From Lantana camara (lineage: Eukaryota; Streptophyta; Magnoliopsida; Lamiales; Verbenaceae), in contig CM074865.1 in the NCBI GenBank assembly GCA_037501455.1, positions 7,885,001-7,949,000 of the forward strand: a stretch of 64,000 nucleotides of DNA, written 5' to 3'. The position numbers and the translations under genes are program-made. Of the stretch, positions 47,335 through 59,723 are shown piece after piece. Each line of letters opens with the position of its first letter. The stretch's first letter is position 1. The notes under the pieces are model-generated. The model was not told the DNA's origin. It worked only from the letters and a program-made list of their open reading frames with translations, and made no database searches.

Positions 47335-50298
47335 TGTGACACCCCGATTTTTGAAAAATCGGAAGCAGGTAATAATAATTTAAAATAAAAATAAAAAAAA
47401 TTAAAAAAATAAAAATAAAATTAAAATTAAAATTAAAAATAAAATTTAAAATTGATAATATGCATTTTAGGAAACATTTTATTTCATGCATTCATAATAC
47501 GTGTTATTTTAAATGAAATTTTTAAATTTGGATCGTATTTGTGTTTCATTTATCTAGTTTCAAATATTATCATAATTTGTTATTTCCTACATGCATTTAA
47601 TCATATTCTATTAATTTTATTTTTAATTATGTGATATTATGTGTTTATTTTATATAATAAAGATTAGAGTAATCCTAACCATTGATTTCTTAGATTAATG
47701 TAAGGTTGGGATTTAATTTTAGTTTATAGATATTCTTAGAAGATAAATGAAATTACTAGAAAAACTTTTCTCTAATCAATCCTAGCCACTACTTTTTCTT
47801 TACAAATGGAGAGCTTAGATTTAATGTTTAAGAAGATTTAATCCTCACCTTCCATGTTTCCAAACAATTGTAGGGTTGTGATTGAAACTTAATAAAATCA
47901 ATCCCTAATAACCTTGGTTAACGGAACAATCCAGAGAACCATTTCTCCTTCTTGGTTTTTCTGCAAATTCCCTCGTGAGGTTTAGGGTGTTAGGAAATCA
48001 AGAAAATACATTTTGCTTGGAGGAACAATCTAAGAACTATATTAAAGACTCTTCTACAAGGTAGTCCCTCTCTTTGGTTTCTAATCTAAATTTTAGTGAT
48101 ATTTTTATCTATTTATTTAAATACTGAAAATTCATAAAAACAGAAGAGATTCATGATATTTAGTTCTTTTGTTAAACAGGTGATTGATATAATTTTTTTA
48201 AAATGTTTAGTTGGCTTACTAATTCTTCTAGGAGTGATTTTCTTATTTTCCCCAAAATAAAAAGAAAAACCCCAATTGTATTTACATGAGAATATGTGCT
48301 TGCGGTGATCTGTTTTGATAAAATTTGGGAGAAATTAATTTCTTGACATATTGTTTCCTTGTTTCAAAATTTTGAATTATTTTATAGTAAGGCATGACAT
48401 ACTGTGGGTGTCCGAACTTGGAAGTTCAACTCTAATTCCATTTTTATATGCCTATATTGTAAATGAATTATTTGTTTCTTTATATAATGATTCTTTCATT
48501 TGTGATAAATTGAGAAGTGGTTCTGTTTCCTTTCTTTTCCTGCGATATTTCTTTAATATATAAACTAATGTCAAATGGAAAGTTAGAAAAACAATGAAAA
48601 TAGGACTAAGGTGGCACGGTTAGATTAATTAGCTCATGAAGGGAATTTTAATTAATCTTTCTGGACCTAACTTGATAAATCTAAAAACTGGGTTATGAGC
48701 ATGGTTTAAGGTGATGAGATTATCATGATGGTATTGAACTTCTTCTGTATGGGTCATAGACTTGGATTTATTTGAAATTGAGTTTGAGCTTCCTTTCTTC
48801 TAGATATGATAATATAGTGTGGGGTAACTAAGATTTAATTATTTAGTTAGGCTATGAGGTTGTTTAATTATTTAATTACTATACAAACATGTAATGGTTG
48901 GTTTAGTTCTTGCCCATTTCTTATACCTGAATGTGTTAAAGTTATTTTAACAATTATTTGGATTAGCGAAAATGATACTTTGTGCTTATACTTGACTTGA
49001 ATGGAAAACTTGAACTATCTTGGTGGTTATGTATCGGGTAGATATCATAAGCCGGGTTATACTAGGACTGAGGGTTGTTCGAAACTTACCCTATTTATTT
49101 TTTATTCAGGTTTTCGAGATCAAGATCACAAGTTGGTGAGGAAATTTTAAAATTATTTTTATTTTAGTTTCTTTTCAAATTATAATTATAATATTATTAG
49201 ATATTATAAAATATAAGCCGTGATAAGACCTTCATTTCCTTATTTGTTTTCTCTCATCCCTAATAATATATTCTAATTAGATATTTATTCAATATTTGCT
49301 CTTACTTTAAATCAAATGGTTTTACATACAAATGATCTTCATATCTATATGTATTGCATTAATGAAACGGGTTGGTTTTTCCAAAATGATAACTCTTTTA
49401 AATTTTATCATACGAGCTAATCATTAAGTTTCAGTTACTATTACTCTTGGGGACGCCTAAGAGAAGTTCGGGCCCAGGGTATTGCTTTTGACAGACCGAT
49501 CGGGCGGTTCGGGCCGTCGATCGTGTGTGTCCGAAACAATCCCAATTCAATTGTAGCTTGGCGTGATGTGTGTCTGGAGGTAGAACACGGAAGTCAAGTT
49601 ATTTAGGTGTCTCACGGGCACGTGGGATCCTATCAGTCAGGTAGAGGGCACTCGACAACGGCGTTCAGGATTTTATTATTCTTGATTTTTTTGGTGTTAG
49701 GGTGGCATTTGCATACAGCTCGTATCAATCATTCACATATCATGATATTCTTATTTGTCTTGACTTACATCTATTAATTTGAAATTCCGACTACCTCACT
49801 AAGTCTCTTTTGGACTTATTCCTTTCTTTTAATCCTCATTTCAGATCTTACTCAGCCAAGGGAGATAATAGGTGAGGAGAGCGAAGGGTAGCTTGGGATT
49901 CATGCTCCTATTTGCTTTGTTGGCTTCTTTTGTCAGTTTATCGTACTATATCTATGACTAGAATGTTATGTACTCTTTTGGCTTGACACTACGAACTCTT
50001 TATCTGAGCAGGTTGTGTTGTGGCTAGTTATATAAATAGTTGTATGTAAATTATGTTAGCTTTTGCCGTATCCTAGTTGAACCCTTGTAGTATATTATGT
50101 TATTTTGGTGATGAATACAGACGTATGTATGACTTTTGTTTGTAATTATGGTAACATTTTAGGTTTTGTACTACTTTGTCTTTTATTTAGTCAAACGCTT
50201 AGCGGTCAAACTAGGGGAAGCTTCTAGCTAACTCTAGTGAGATCGTGCGGGTGTCGTCTCTTCCGGCCCTTTCCCATGGCCTACGGAGGGGCGTCGCA
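47335..50298 (+). mobile_element. Solo LTR (2.96 kb), Tekay/Del-like, inside gag
   Basis: It begins TGTGACACCCC and ends GGGGCGTCGCA, an imperfect 11-bp terminal inverted repeat with TG...CA ends, and is flanked by the exact duplication GTACG (47330-47334 and 50299-50303). No second LTR, primer site or coding domain. Removing it together with one GTACG copy joins the gag reading frame without a shift, which confirms the borders. It has the same type of ends and length as the 4277-7457 solo LTR but clearly different sequence, so it is a different family. Confidence 0.93.
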
Positions 50299-50303
50299 GT
50301 ACG

Positions 50304-53300
50304 TGAGCAAGAAGTTCGCTGATGTCATTGTGGAAAGGAGGCCAGGAACCCTCATGGCCTTAAGGGAAGTTGCCGAGCCGTTCTTCGCGCTCGAAGACAT
50401 GTATGGGACTAATGGCCCCCGACATCACAGTCCAGTAAGAAACGAACGCCACCAAGAGCGGGGCCGGGAAGTCGTTGTCAAAAGGGAGCGCCACCAGGAA
50501 CGCAAAAGATCACCACCGCCCCCTCGACTTTTCGAGCGCATCCCGCTCACAAGGACAAACTCAGAAGTTTATAACCTCTCTGATAAGAAACTATTCAAGA
50601 GGCCCATCAAGATGAGGGAAACCGAGTCATTGAGGCGCTCGAACAAATATTGTGCTTTCCACAAGCAGAAGGGGCATGATACGGACGAATGTCGCCAGTT
50701 GGAAGCTGAAATTCAAAGACTCATCGCTGGGGGCCACCTGAAGGAATTTGTCAGGATTTTGGAGCATTATGATGAGCGCTGTAACGAGCGCACCGGGGAA
50801 AGAGGAAGGAGCCCATCGCGCTCTAGAAGCCCGCGGAGGCGAGGCCCCACGGAGAGTAGCCATCGGGGTAAGGGGAAGGCTCCTGAGCAAGAAAATACCC
50901 CTTTCGCGGTCATCAACATGATAGCAGGGGGTTCCTCTGATGGAGACTCTGGCGCTGCCCGGCGACGATACGTCAGGAGTTATGACCAGCGCTCGTCCAG
51001 GGCCAAATCCGTCTACGCCATTCAGGAGGCGAATGATCAACACTCAACAGAAAATGATGTAATAGGCTTTGATGATAGGGACTTAGGGCACATTGTAACG
51101 CCCCATGGGATCGGTGAAACCTCTGACTGCCCCGTGGTGGTTGGCGTAGATGTCCACAATCACGTTGTAAAGAGGGTGTTAGTGGATAGTGGAAACTCTG
51201 TCAATGTTTTACCCTACACTACATTTCAAAAGATGAATGCCAACATCCCGCTCGAACCTCTCAAAACGGCCCTCATTGGCTTTGGAGGTTCGGACGTCGT
51301 CCCACGATGGCAAATTCGTCTGGCCACTTCATTCGGCCGAGCCCCACAGCGCAAAACGTTCATGGTCACATATGCAGTGGTGGAGATTGATATTCCCTAT
51401 AACATTATAATCGGGCGACCAGCCCTCGTTGATTTCAAAGCTATCATCTCCACTTACCATCAAAAAATCAAATTCCCTACCCCCGAGGGCGTTGGAGAAG
51501 TACTATGCAATGTGAGAGAGGCTTGGGAGTGTTACATGCTGTCTCTCAAGAAGCCTAAGGCAGAGAAAACATTCCAGATTGGGTCCACCAAGAAAACTGT
51601 TGACTTTCCCATTCTGAATGAGGATAGCCCCGTGCGCAAGAGGGCCAAATTGAACAAGAAGAAGAACAAGAAGAAAGATCCCAGCGTCAAAGACCCCCTC
51701 GAAAGCGCTCCACCAGGAACAGTGGAAGAATCCTCCTCAGAGAAAGACAAACAAGAGGGTGACGAGCCCCTTAATGATGGACGTTTGACAGGAAAGAAGA
51801 GGGCGCTCGAACTTCCCCGCCCGGAAATAAGGATTGAGTCCTCAGAAAAATTCCTCACCATTGATCTAGAGCCAGAGAACAAGGATAAAACTACTCAAAT
51901 TGGGTCCAACCTCTTTGGGCCCTCGCAGATCACGATGATTGACTTCCTCAGAGAAAACATTGACGTCTTCGCTTGGAAGGCATCTGACCTTACCGGGATT
52001 GACCCGAGCGTCATAGTCCACAGACTCAATGTGGACCCCACGTTTAAACCCATCAAACAGAAGAAACGGGATGTACATGGTTTTCGGAAGAAGGTCATCG
52101 AGGAAGAAGTTAACAAGATTCTGGAGGCTCAGTACATTGAGCCCATCTTGTACCCAGAATGACTATGCAATGTGGTGTTGGTACCCAAGAGCGTAAACAA
52201 ATGGCGCATGTGCAATGATTTTATTGATCTTAACAAAGCTTGCCCTAAAGATCCTTACCCGTTACCCAGAATAGACCAGTTGGTGGATTCGACCGCTGGC
52301 TGTGAACTCATGAGCATGATGGACGCCTTCCAGGGATACTATCAAATCTTTATGGCGCCGGAGGATCGCCCCAAAACTTCATTCGTTGTTCACTTGGGGA
52401 TTTATTGTTTCCTAGTCATGCCTTTTGGGTTCAAGAACGCTGGAGCCACGTATCAGCGACTCGTCAACAGGATGTTTGAAAAGGAAATTGGAGGATCCAT
52501 GGAGGTTTACGTTGACGACATGATTGTTAAAAGCGAGCACCAGGATTCACATCTGGACGATCTCAAGCGCACTTTTTCCATTTTGCGCCAGTATGGGATG
52601 AAATTGAACCCTTCAAAATGTACCTTTGGGGTACGAGGGGGAAAATTCTTGGGCTACATGGTCAGTCAGAGGGGAATTGAAGTCAACCCAGAGAAAATCA
52701 AGGCTATCTTGGAAATCCCTTCCCCTCGAAATCTTCGGGAAGTACAAGTGTTAGTGGGAAAGATCATCTCCCTGAACAGATTTATTTCGCTCCCGGCGGA
52801 CAGAAACCTTCCCTTCTTCAAGATTTTGAGAAACACTCGTAATTTTGCTTGGACGGACGAATGTGAAAAAGCGTTAAAGGACATGAAGGCTTACCTTTCA
52901 AGCGCTCTGCTCCTGACCAAGCCCGTTGAGGGTGAAAGGCTGTTTATGTATCTCTCCGTTTCAACCGAGGTAACGAGCGCGGTATTAACAGCCGTACGAG
53001 AGCGAAAACACTTGCCTGTGTATTATTTAAGCAAGACTTTACAAGGGACGGAGAAGAAGTATTTGGAAATTAAGAAATTTGCGTTCGCCTTCATCAATGC
53101 GTCAAGGCGATTGAGGCCTTACTTTCAAGCGCATTCAATAACGTTCCTTACTGATCAGCCCTTGAAACAAGTGTTGTCCAAACCGGACGTGTCGGGAAGA
53201 TTGATAAAATGGGCTATTGAGTTGAGTCAGTTTGACTTAAGCTTCGAGCCCAGAACTGCTATACAAACGCAGGTGGTAGCGGATCTGCTGGTTGAACGCT

Positions 53301-55058
53301 TCGGTTTAGAACCCGCTGATCAGGAGTGCGAGGAGTTATGGGTCCTGCACACGGATGGTTCCTTAACCTCCCAAGGGGGAGGAGCAGGGTTAGCCCTCAG
53401 AGACCCCAATGGGATTGAGTTGGACTTCGCAATCAGGTTGGATTTTCAGGTCACTAATAACGAGGCAGAATATGAAGCCCTTGTGCAAGGATTGAAAATT
53501 GCTTTTCAGAACGGAGCTTCCAGAATTACTGCTTATGTTGATTCACAGTTAATTGCGAGCCAGATTGAAGGAACTTATGAGGCTCGAGAAACCACCATGG
53601 TGCAGTACTTGAACAAAGCCAGGGAGATCATCGGGAAGTTCAAAGAGTTCCATCTACTCCAAGTCCCGCGAGCGGAGAACGAGCGCGCTGACGCTCTATC
53701 CAAATTTGCTTCGGCATTAGAAGGCACTTCTGAGCGTTCAGTCACGTTTCTTAGAATGGAAGAACCTCTGATCAAGGAGAAAATCACCCCGCAAATGGTC
53801 GTTATGATTGATCCGCACGAGCCTTGCTGGCTTGACTATATTATTAGATTTCTTAAAGATGGTGTTTATCCCACTGACAAGGTAGAGGCTCGAAAAGTCC
53901 GAAACAAGGCCCCTCGGTTTTCCATAGACTCAGAAGGAAGGTTGTTCAAGAAGTTATTTCAAGGACCTCCGTTGAGGTGTCTAAGGCCCTCGCAGGCTAA
54001 AGAGACGCTCGAACTTATTCACAGTGGGAGCTGTGGGAATCACTCAGGAGGGCGCATCCTGGCTAAGAAAGTTCTGAGAAGTGGGTTTTATTGGCCCACA
54101 GTTCTCCAAGACGCCATTGAGTTTTCCAGAAAGTGCCCTAAATGTCAGTTCCACTCCAATCTCGCTCAGCTGCCAGCTGCTCAAATGATCCCCATAGATG
54201 TCTCTTGGCCCTTTGACCAGTGGGAAATTGACATTGTTGGGCCCCTGCCAATCGCAGTCGGACAGAAAAAAGTTTGTCATTTTAGCTGTCGATTATCTCA
54301 CCAAATGGGCTAAGGCTGAAGCCGTGGCAAAAATCACCTTCAGGGTCGTGAGGGACTTCATTTGGAAAAGCATTATCTGCAGGTACGAGATACCAAGGGT
54401 GCTCATTTCGAACAATGGATCCCAATTCATAGCAGCAGACACGCAAGAATGGTGTTCAGAGTTAGGGATTGAACAACGTTTTACCTCCATAGGCCATCCT
54501 CAAGCCAACGGACTGGCAGAAGTCACCAACAGAGTTATTTTACAGCACCTGAAGACAATGCTAGAGAGAAAAAAGAGTGAATGGGCAGAAGAACTACAAG
54601 GGGCACTCTGGGCTTATCGCACTACTCCACGACCGGCTACAGGCGAGATGCCTTTCGTGCTCGTATATGGGTCAGAAGCGATGATACGGGCCGAGGTAGT
54701 AAATGAATCCGCTCTTGTAGCGTACTTCTAGCCTCAGCTTAATAAAGATAACAGGAGCCTGGAGTTGGACATATTGGAGGAAAGAAGAAACAAGGCCTGG
54801 GCCAAAATACACAGATATAAAGCAAACGTGGCACAGCAATACAACAAGCGTGTGCGAGAAAGAACTTTCCAGCTAGGAGACTTGGTTTTGAAGAAAGTGG
54901 AAGTATCCAGCCATGTGGGAAAATTGGACCCCAACTGGGAGGGACCGTTCAAAGTTATACAAATCAGAGCTAACAACACCTACACCCTGGAGACACTTCA
55001 AGGTGAGCGTTTGCCTCATCCTTGGAACGCATGCAACCTCCGACGATTTTATGTTTAA
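50304..55058 (+). pseudogene. Ty3/gypsy gag C-terminus and pol (protease, RT, RNase H, integrase), broken
   Basis: It continues gag with an atypical CxxH-type knuckle (CAFHKQKGHDTDEC, near 50650). The aspartic protease follows (LVDSGNSVNVL near 51180), then RT (RMCNDFIDLNKACPKDPYPLP; intact YVDD near 52507), RNase H (HTDGS at 53346; NNEAEYEAL), the integrase zinc finger (CPKCQ near 54140), the integrase core (EIDIVGPLP; HPQANG) and a C-terminal segment ending at 55058. Damage: TGA at 52160-52162 where RT normally has Trp, a 1-nt shift in an A run near 54265, and TAG at 54729-54731. The integrase also reads SNNGSQF (Asn codon 54411-54413) where a catalytic Asp is expected. Confidence 0.92.
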
Positions 55059-55476
55059 AAGCTCTTTATAGTCGATGATGTAACAGTCCCTGATGGGTTC
55101 TATGTACTACTTCGAATCTCAAGTAAGTTATAATGCATTTTTATATTCCTTTACTTCTGCTGATAAAATTACGCGAATGGATATGACCCACGTCCCTCGT
55201 CTCTACAAGCGTGGTTGGCAGTTCATTCCGAGAAGTACGCTGTTATTGCACATGGGTTACGCTTGCCAGCACTCTACTCCACGTGGGGGGACGCCCTTAT
55301 AAAGATAGACTGGTAACGCTCACAACCAACTTGATGAACCGAAAGAAAAATACGAAGGAAGTCCTAGTAGGCCTTGGCCGTTTGTTACAATGCCTTGCGC
55401 ACGAAAACGGGATCACTCGCAAAGTCCTGAAATATGATAAATGCAAGCAAGCTCGTCCAACGGCAACGTCGTCAAT

Positions 55477-55925
55477 AAGAAATTTTCACAAGTCTTGAAC
55501 GAGGGCAGTCTCTCAGTAAGACCCTCGTATTTTACTCAAGACTTAGCAAAATTTCCCAAGATCAAGAAGAATTTTCACAAGTCTTGAACGAGGGCAGTCT
55601 CTCAGTAAGACCCTCGTATTTTACTCAAGGCTTAGCAAAATTTCCCAAGATTAAGAAGAAATTACGCAAGCTTTGAACGAGGGCATTCTCTCGGTAAGAC
55701 CCTCGTAATTACTCAAGACTTAGCAGAATTTTCTAAGTATAAAAACAAAATTTACACAAGCCTTGAAGAAGGGCAGCCTCACAATAAGACCCTCACAATT
55801 ACACAAGGCTTAACAAAATTTTCCAAGATAAGCAAAATTTACACAAGTCTTGAAGGAAGGCAACCCAGTAGTAAGACCCCCATGATTACTCAAGACTTAG
55901 TGGGATTTTCAGATTATAAAGACTT
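55477..55925. repeat. Five-copy tandem array, ~89-bp unit, after pol
   Basis: Units start near 55477, 55565, 55655, 55744 and 55832. Each contains CACAAGTCTTGAACGAGGG, a GAGGG...CCCTC stem, and ACTCAAGACTTAGCAAAATT. Later units are more diverged. It lies between pol and the 3' end of the antisense gene. Confidence 0.92.
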
Positions 55926-56359
55926 ATCTGAGTAATGCAATTTTTGCTAAGCATGTGACACATAATCTTATCATTACAAGATTTGTTCACAACAAGCACA
56001 AAGTAAAAATTCACAGAGAAGGAAATGCTTTATTAATAAGAGCTTTCGCCCAAAAGTTACAGTATAAGGGCTCAAAGGCCCATCATATTATTACAAAAAA
56101 TAAGAAAGCACTAAATTGGAATAAGAAGGCTAGTAAGATAAATCTGGTAAGGAGGAACTTCAAGCGGCGGGGGCGATGTCTTTATCCAGAACCACCAAGA
56201 TGTTCTGGGCCACTGGACCATGCACCGGGCCTTCTGGCTCTTGCGCCTAAGAATCATTTTCCTCTTGGTGGTGGGCAGCTGGGAGCTCCGGATTGTTGTT
56301 CGCGGGTGTAGGAAGAGCGTTTGGGTCGTTGGCATTGACGGCAGGTACATCTTCAGCAA

Positions 56360-59087
56360 TTAGAGCGGGGCATTCTCCTCGACAAACGGTGGGGGCTCGT
56401 TTGCAGAAGGGTCAATCTGAGCCGGTTGAGGATGGGCCTCCATATACTCATCCTGGATAAGGGTGACCAGGAAATCGTATTCTGGCTCAGCAATGTTGGC
56501 CTCGGGATCCTCAGGATTTTCTTCATCCTCCTCGCATCGCTCATTGAACATGAGCCCCGTGCCTTCCGCCCCGCGCATGACCGGATCAGTTAAGCCCTTG
56601 AAAATGCCCTGCTCAAGGGCCAGGTTGAACGCCTTTTGAGCCTCGTCCAAACAATGCAAGGAAGCAGCGAAGTTGAAGGCTTTGGCATGACAGAACTCGA
56701 TGAGCGCCTCCTTGTTTGCCCGCTCGAGACTCTGGGGCCACTGGTTCATGGTGTCAGTGAATTTCCTTTCCGCCTCCAAAGCCCTCGTTCTCCAGCCATC
56801 ACGCTCGGTCTCCAGCTTCTTATAGCCCTCGCTAAGTTGTGCAAATTTGTCGCTCAAATTGTTACGAGCGTTCTCCGCGTTCGCAAAGTCACCTCGCAGT
56901 TTCTCCATCTCCTCCTCCATTTTTCTTTACACTTCCTTGAGGGATTCGTACTTGGCCTTCTCAGTGTCCAGCTCCACTTGGATTTGAGAAAGATCATTCG
57001 CGCGCGCCATTTTCTTGTACTTGGCCTTGCGATCGGCATAAACTGAGGCGCGCATCTGAATGTTCTTGGCCCTCGGGAGCACTTGCTGCATGGGCTCGAA
57101 AGAATGAAAAGTGTTAGTAAGAATGTGGGAAAGTAATACCTACCAGAGATAATGGAATTGCAAGGGAATGAGAACTTATGGAGATTAAAGCGTGCACCAT
57201 ATCATAGGCCACCGTCTCCACGGACTCAGTGTACAAGTGCCTATAGTCAGCGGTAAATTGGGCCTTGTCGTACAAATTCTCGCTGACAGTCTGAGCGAGC
57301 ATCCCAGGCCTCAGCAAAACCGCACCCCCATCTGCGGAGCCGGAAAAGTTCCTGTCCCCTCGGCATACGAACCTCCACAGATGCTCTTCCTCTGAAGAGG
57401 AAGTTTCTCCACTGCCCTTGGGGCCTTCAACCACTTGCTTTCCCTTGCCCGTTATTGCGAGGGTGTCGGGCATCCTCTTCCTCTTGCGGGAAGTCCGGTC
57501 AGCGCTCGATTGAGCCCCACTCATCACCACATTCGTTGGGGGCCTCACCTGGTTGCCTGAACGAGTGTCGGCCACCCTCGCATCCGCCGCAGGAGGTGGC
57601 CGCACTACTATTCTATTCTCTGTGCTGGCCGCCCTGTCTTCCCCTCGGCCTCGTTGATTTTGAGCGCCAGAAGCCGCACTGGAACTAGCGACGTGATGGC
57701 CGCCACGACCGTCCCCCCTGCCCGCTCCTCGGCCTCGGGGGTTTTGCTGTTGCTCCTGTTGGTTTTGGCGCCTGTTAGCGCTGGCAAACCTGGCAGCCTG
57801 TCTAATTCCTCCAACCATCTCTAAGATTGTTATTCCTGCAAAGAATGCAAAAATGGGGGTCAGAAACCCTTGAACAAATTCTGCAAAATGCAAGTTACAA
57901 ATACAAAGGGGCAGTCAGTATTCCTATCTACAAGTTAGTGCCCTAAGAATCTAACCATCTCTCTCTATATCACGAGCGGGAGGGTTGTCAAGATAATGAG
58001 GGTCGTTAGTGAGACCGCATAGGAACATAAGCTCCGTGTCGTCAATCCAATCTTGGGCGGGAATCAGGCGGCCCTCGTCCCTCAAAGCCCTAGCCAAGTT
58101 CTTTGCCCAATCTTTGGGGAAGGTAGGTTCCAGGCGATGCTTTACGAGTGAACCCTTCCCATGCAAGATCCACTCTGATGACACCCCAAAACCTTCACCT
58201 GAGGGGGCCTTGACAAAGATGAATTTCTCCTTCCAGTTTGGGCCGTAAGTGGTGGAGGGAGAGTTGATTAACCTCGTATGGGCCTTCGCTTGGATGTAAT
58301 AGAAGAAGCCCGCTTCCGGTGACGAGCGCGGTGAGCTGACCACTTGCAAGAGGGCGTTAAAATTCCTTAGGGAGGGCTAGTAACTGACGCATCTCATGAG
58401 GATCACGAAGCTCGCTATCAGGGCAAGGCCGTTGGGCACAATTTGGGAAGGGCAAAGGCCCAGATCATTCAGAATATGGGTCACGGGGATTGGAATCGGG
58501 AACCTCAAGCCCCTAGAACTGACTGCATCCATGTAGACCGCCATCTCCCCGGGTGGTGGGCGGTTGGCACGCTCGTGTTTAGCAGGAATCCGCCATGGGA
58601 AGCGCTCATCCCAATAAATTGGGGCCAACATTGTTTTCACCTCTCCCAACATGATTGTGCTGGGAGTCTCATTTGGAGTGCGCTTGGTCGCTTGCATGCC
58701 CGAGCCTTCACCCTCGTTGGGCCCCTTGGTTTTCTTGGTATTCTTGGGTTTTTGAACTTTCTTGCCTTTGCCCTTGTCACGGGCCCTTTCGGAGGGCCCC
58801 GCTGCCTTTTCTGTTTCCGGTGCCGGATCGACAATTGCCAGCGTCACAGTGTGGCGGTGGGGATGGGTCGCACTCTCAGTTATCGGAAGAGTCACCCCCT
58901 GTCTCTTCGCCTCCATTACCAGGTTCATCTCTTCAAAAAGAGGTTTAACCCCTTCTGGGTCCCTTTCATCTATGGCTATCACGGCCGCTTCCAACCCTTC
59001 ATCCCTGGAAGAATCCGAAGGAGACGAATTCTGGGTGGCCATCTCTTCGACTTCACGGGCAAACTCTTCTACATGTTGATCGGCCAT
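56360..59087 (-). pseudogene. Antisense gene of the Tat element (Transposase_28-type), three inferred exons
   Basis: It runs opposite to gag-pol from ATG 59087. Exon 1 (59087-57956) has a charged, low-complexity N-terminus and a segment resembling the 'putative gypsy-type transposon' domain, Pfam Transposase_28 (PGEMAVYMDAV...IPVTHILNDLGLCPSQIVPNG). Exon 2 (57835-57144) has RGRGAGRGDGRGG and a nuclear-localisation-like RKRKR. Exon 3 (57085-56360) is a long coiled coil with an acidic end. The GT-AG introns 57955-57836 (120 bp) and 57143-57086 (58 bp) keep the frame; the second is short and less certain. Stops TAG at 58377-58379 and TAA near 56933 break this copy. Antisense ORFs of this kind are known in Retand/Grande-like Tat elements; their role is unknown. 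Confidence 0.8.
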
Positions 59088-59374
59088 GGCAGTGTTGGAA
59101 TTTGAAAGAGATTTGGGGATTTTTTCTAGGAAATGTTGTATATCTAAAGAGACCTGAGATTTCTGGGGAGTAAAAGCCTAAGGAATTGCTGAATCCTAAA
59201 TATGATTCTAAGGTTAGAAAAGTTAGAAGGTTTCACCGGAAATTACCTTGAAATTTCTGGGAAAGCTTGAAGGAAGATTTGGGATGCTCTGAAACTGGAA
59301 TGCAAAGAGTTTTTCTGCTAAAGGATGCTTTGAAGATTTGTTCGCGTAAAAGATGGAATGGATGCAGAATCCCT

Positions 59375-59382
59375 TATTTATA
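59375..59382 (-). promoter_or_regulatory. TATA-like box upstream of the antisense gene
   Basis: TATAAATA on the minus strand, about 290 bp upstream of the ATG at 59087 and outside the 3' LTR, suggesting that the antisense gene has its own promoter. Confidence 0.5.
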
Positions 59383-59710
59383 GGGATGGGAGTTGGTACG
59401 GTTTCTGGCAAAAATTCAAAAATTATAATCATTTCCCGCCTAGGAAACCGCTCACTTTATTGAACCGTCACGTACTTCCCAAGACTCACGCACCCCACGC
59501 GCATCAGCATTTAATGCTTAGACGCTCCAAGTGATCAGACGAAAGGACTGCATTTAATGCTTGGACGTTACAGGCGGTCAGTTGAAGAGACCGCATTTAT
59601 GGTGCACTCAGAAGGAAGATTACCCAACACGCCAAAACCTCATACGAGCGACACGCACGGTGAACTACATTGAAAAAATTCTACAGCCCTTATCACTAAG
59701 GACTATAGAA

Positions 59711-59723
59711 TTGGGGGGCAAAA
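59711..59723 (+). other. Polypurine tract of the Ty3/gypsy element
   Basis: TTGGGGGGCAAAA directly precedes the 3' LTR at 59724. Confidence 0.8.

Noticed and set aside
50237..50303. Apparent start of a long open reading frame at 50237
   Set aside because: The first 22 codons lie inside the 2.96-kb solo LTR. The real coding sequence is gag, which enters from 47334 and resumes at 50304.
57192..59105. Plus-strand open frames over the antisense gene (such as 58443-59105)
   Set aside because: Low-complexity shadows of the minus-strand gene. The minus strand has the recognisable domain and consistent splice sites.
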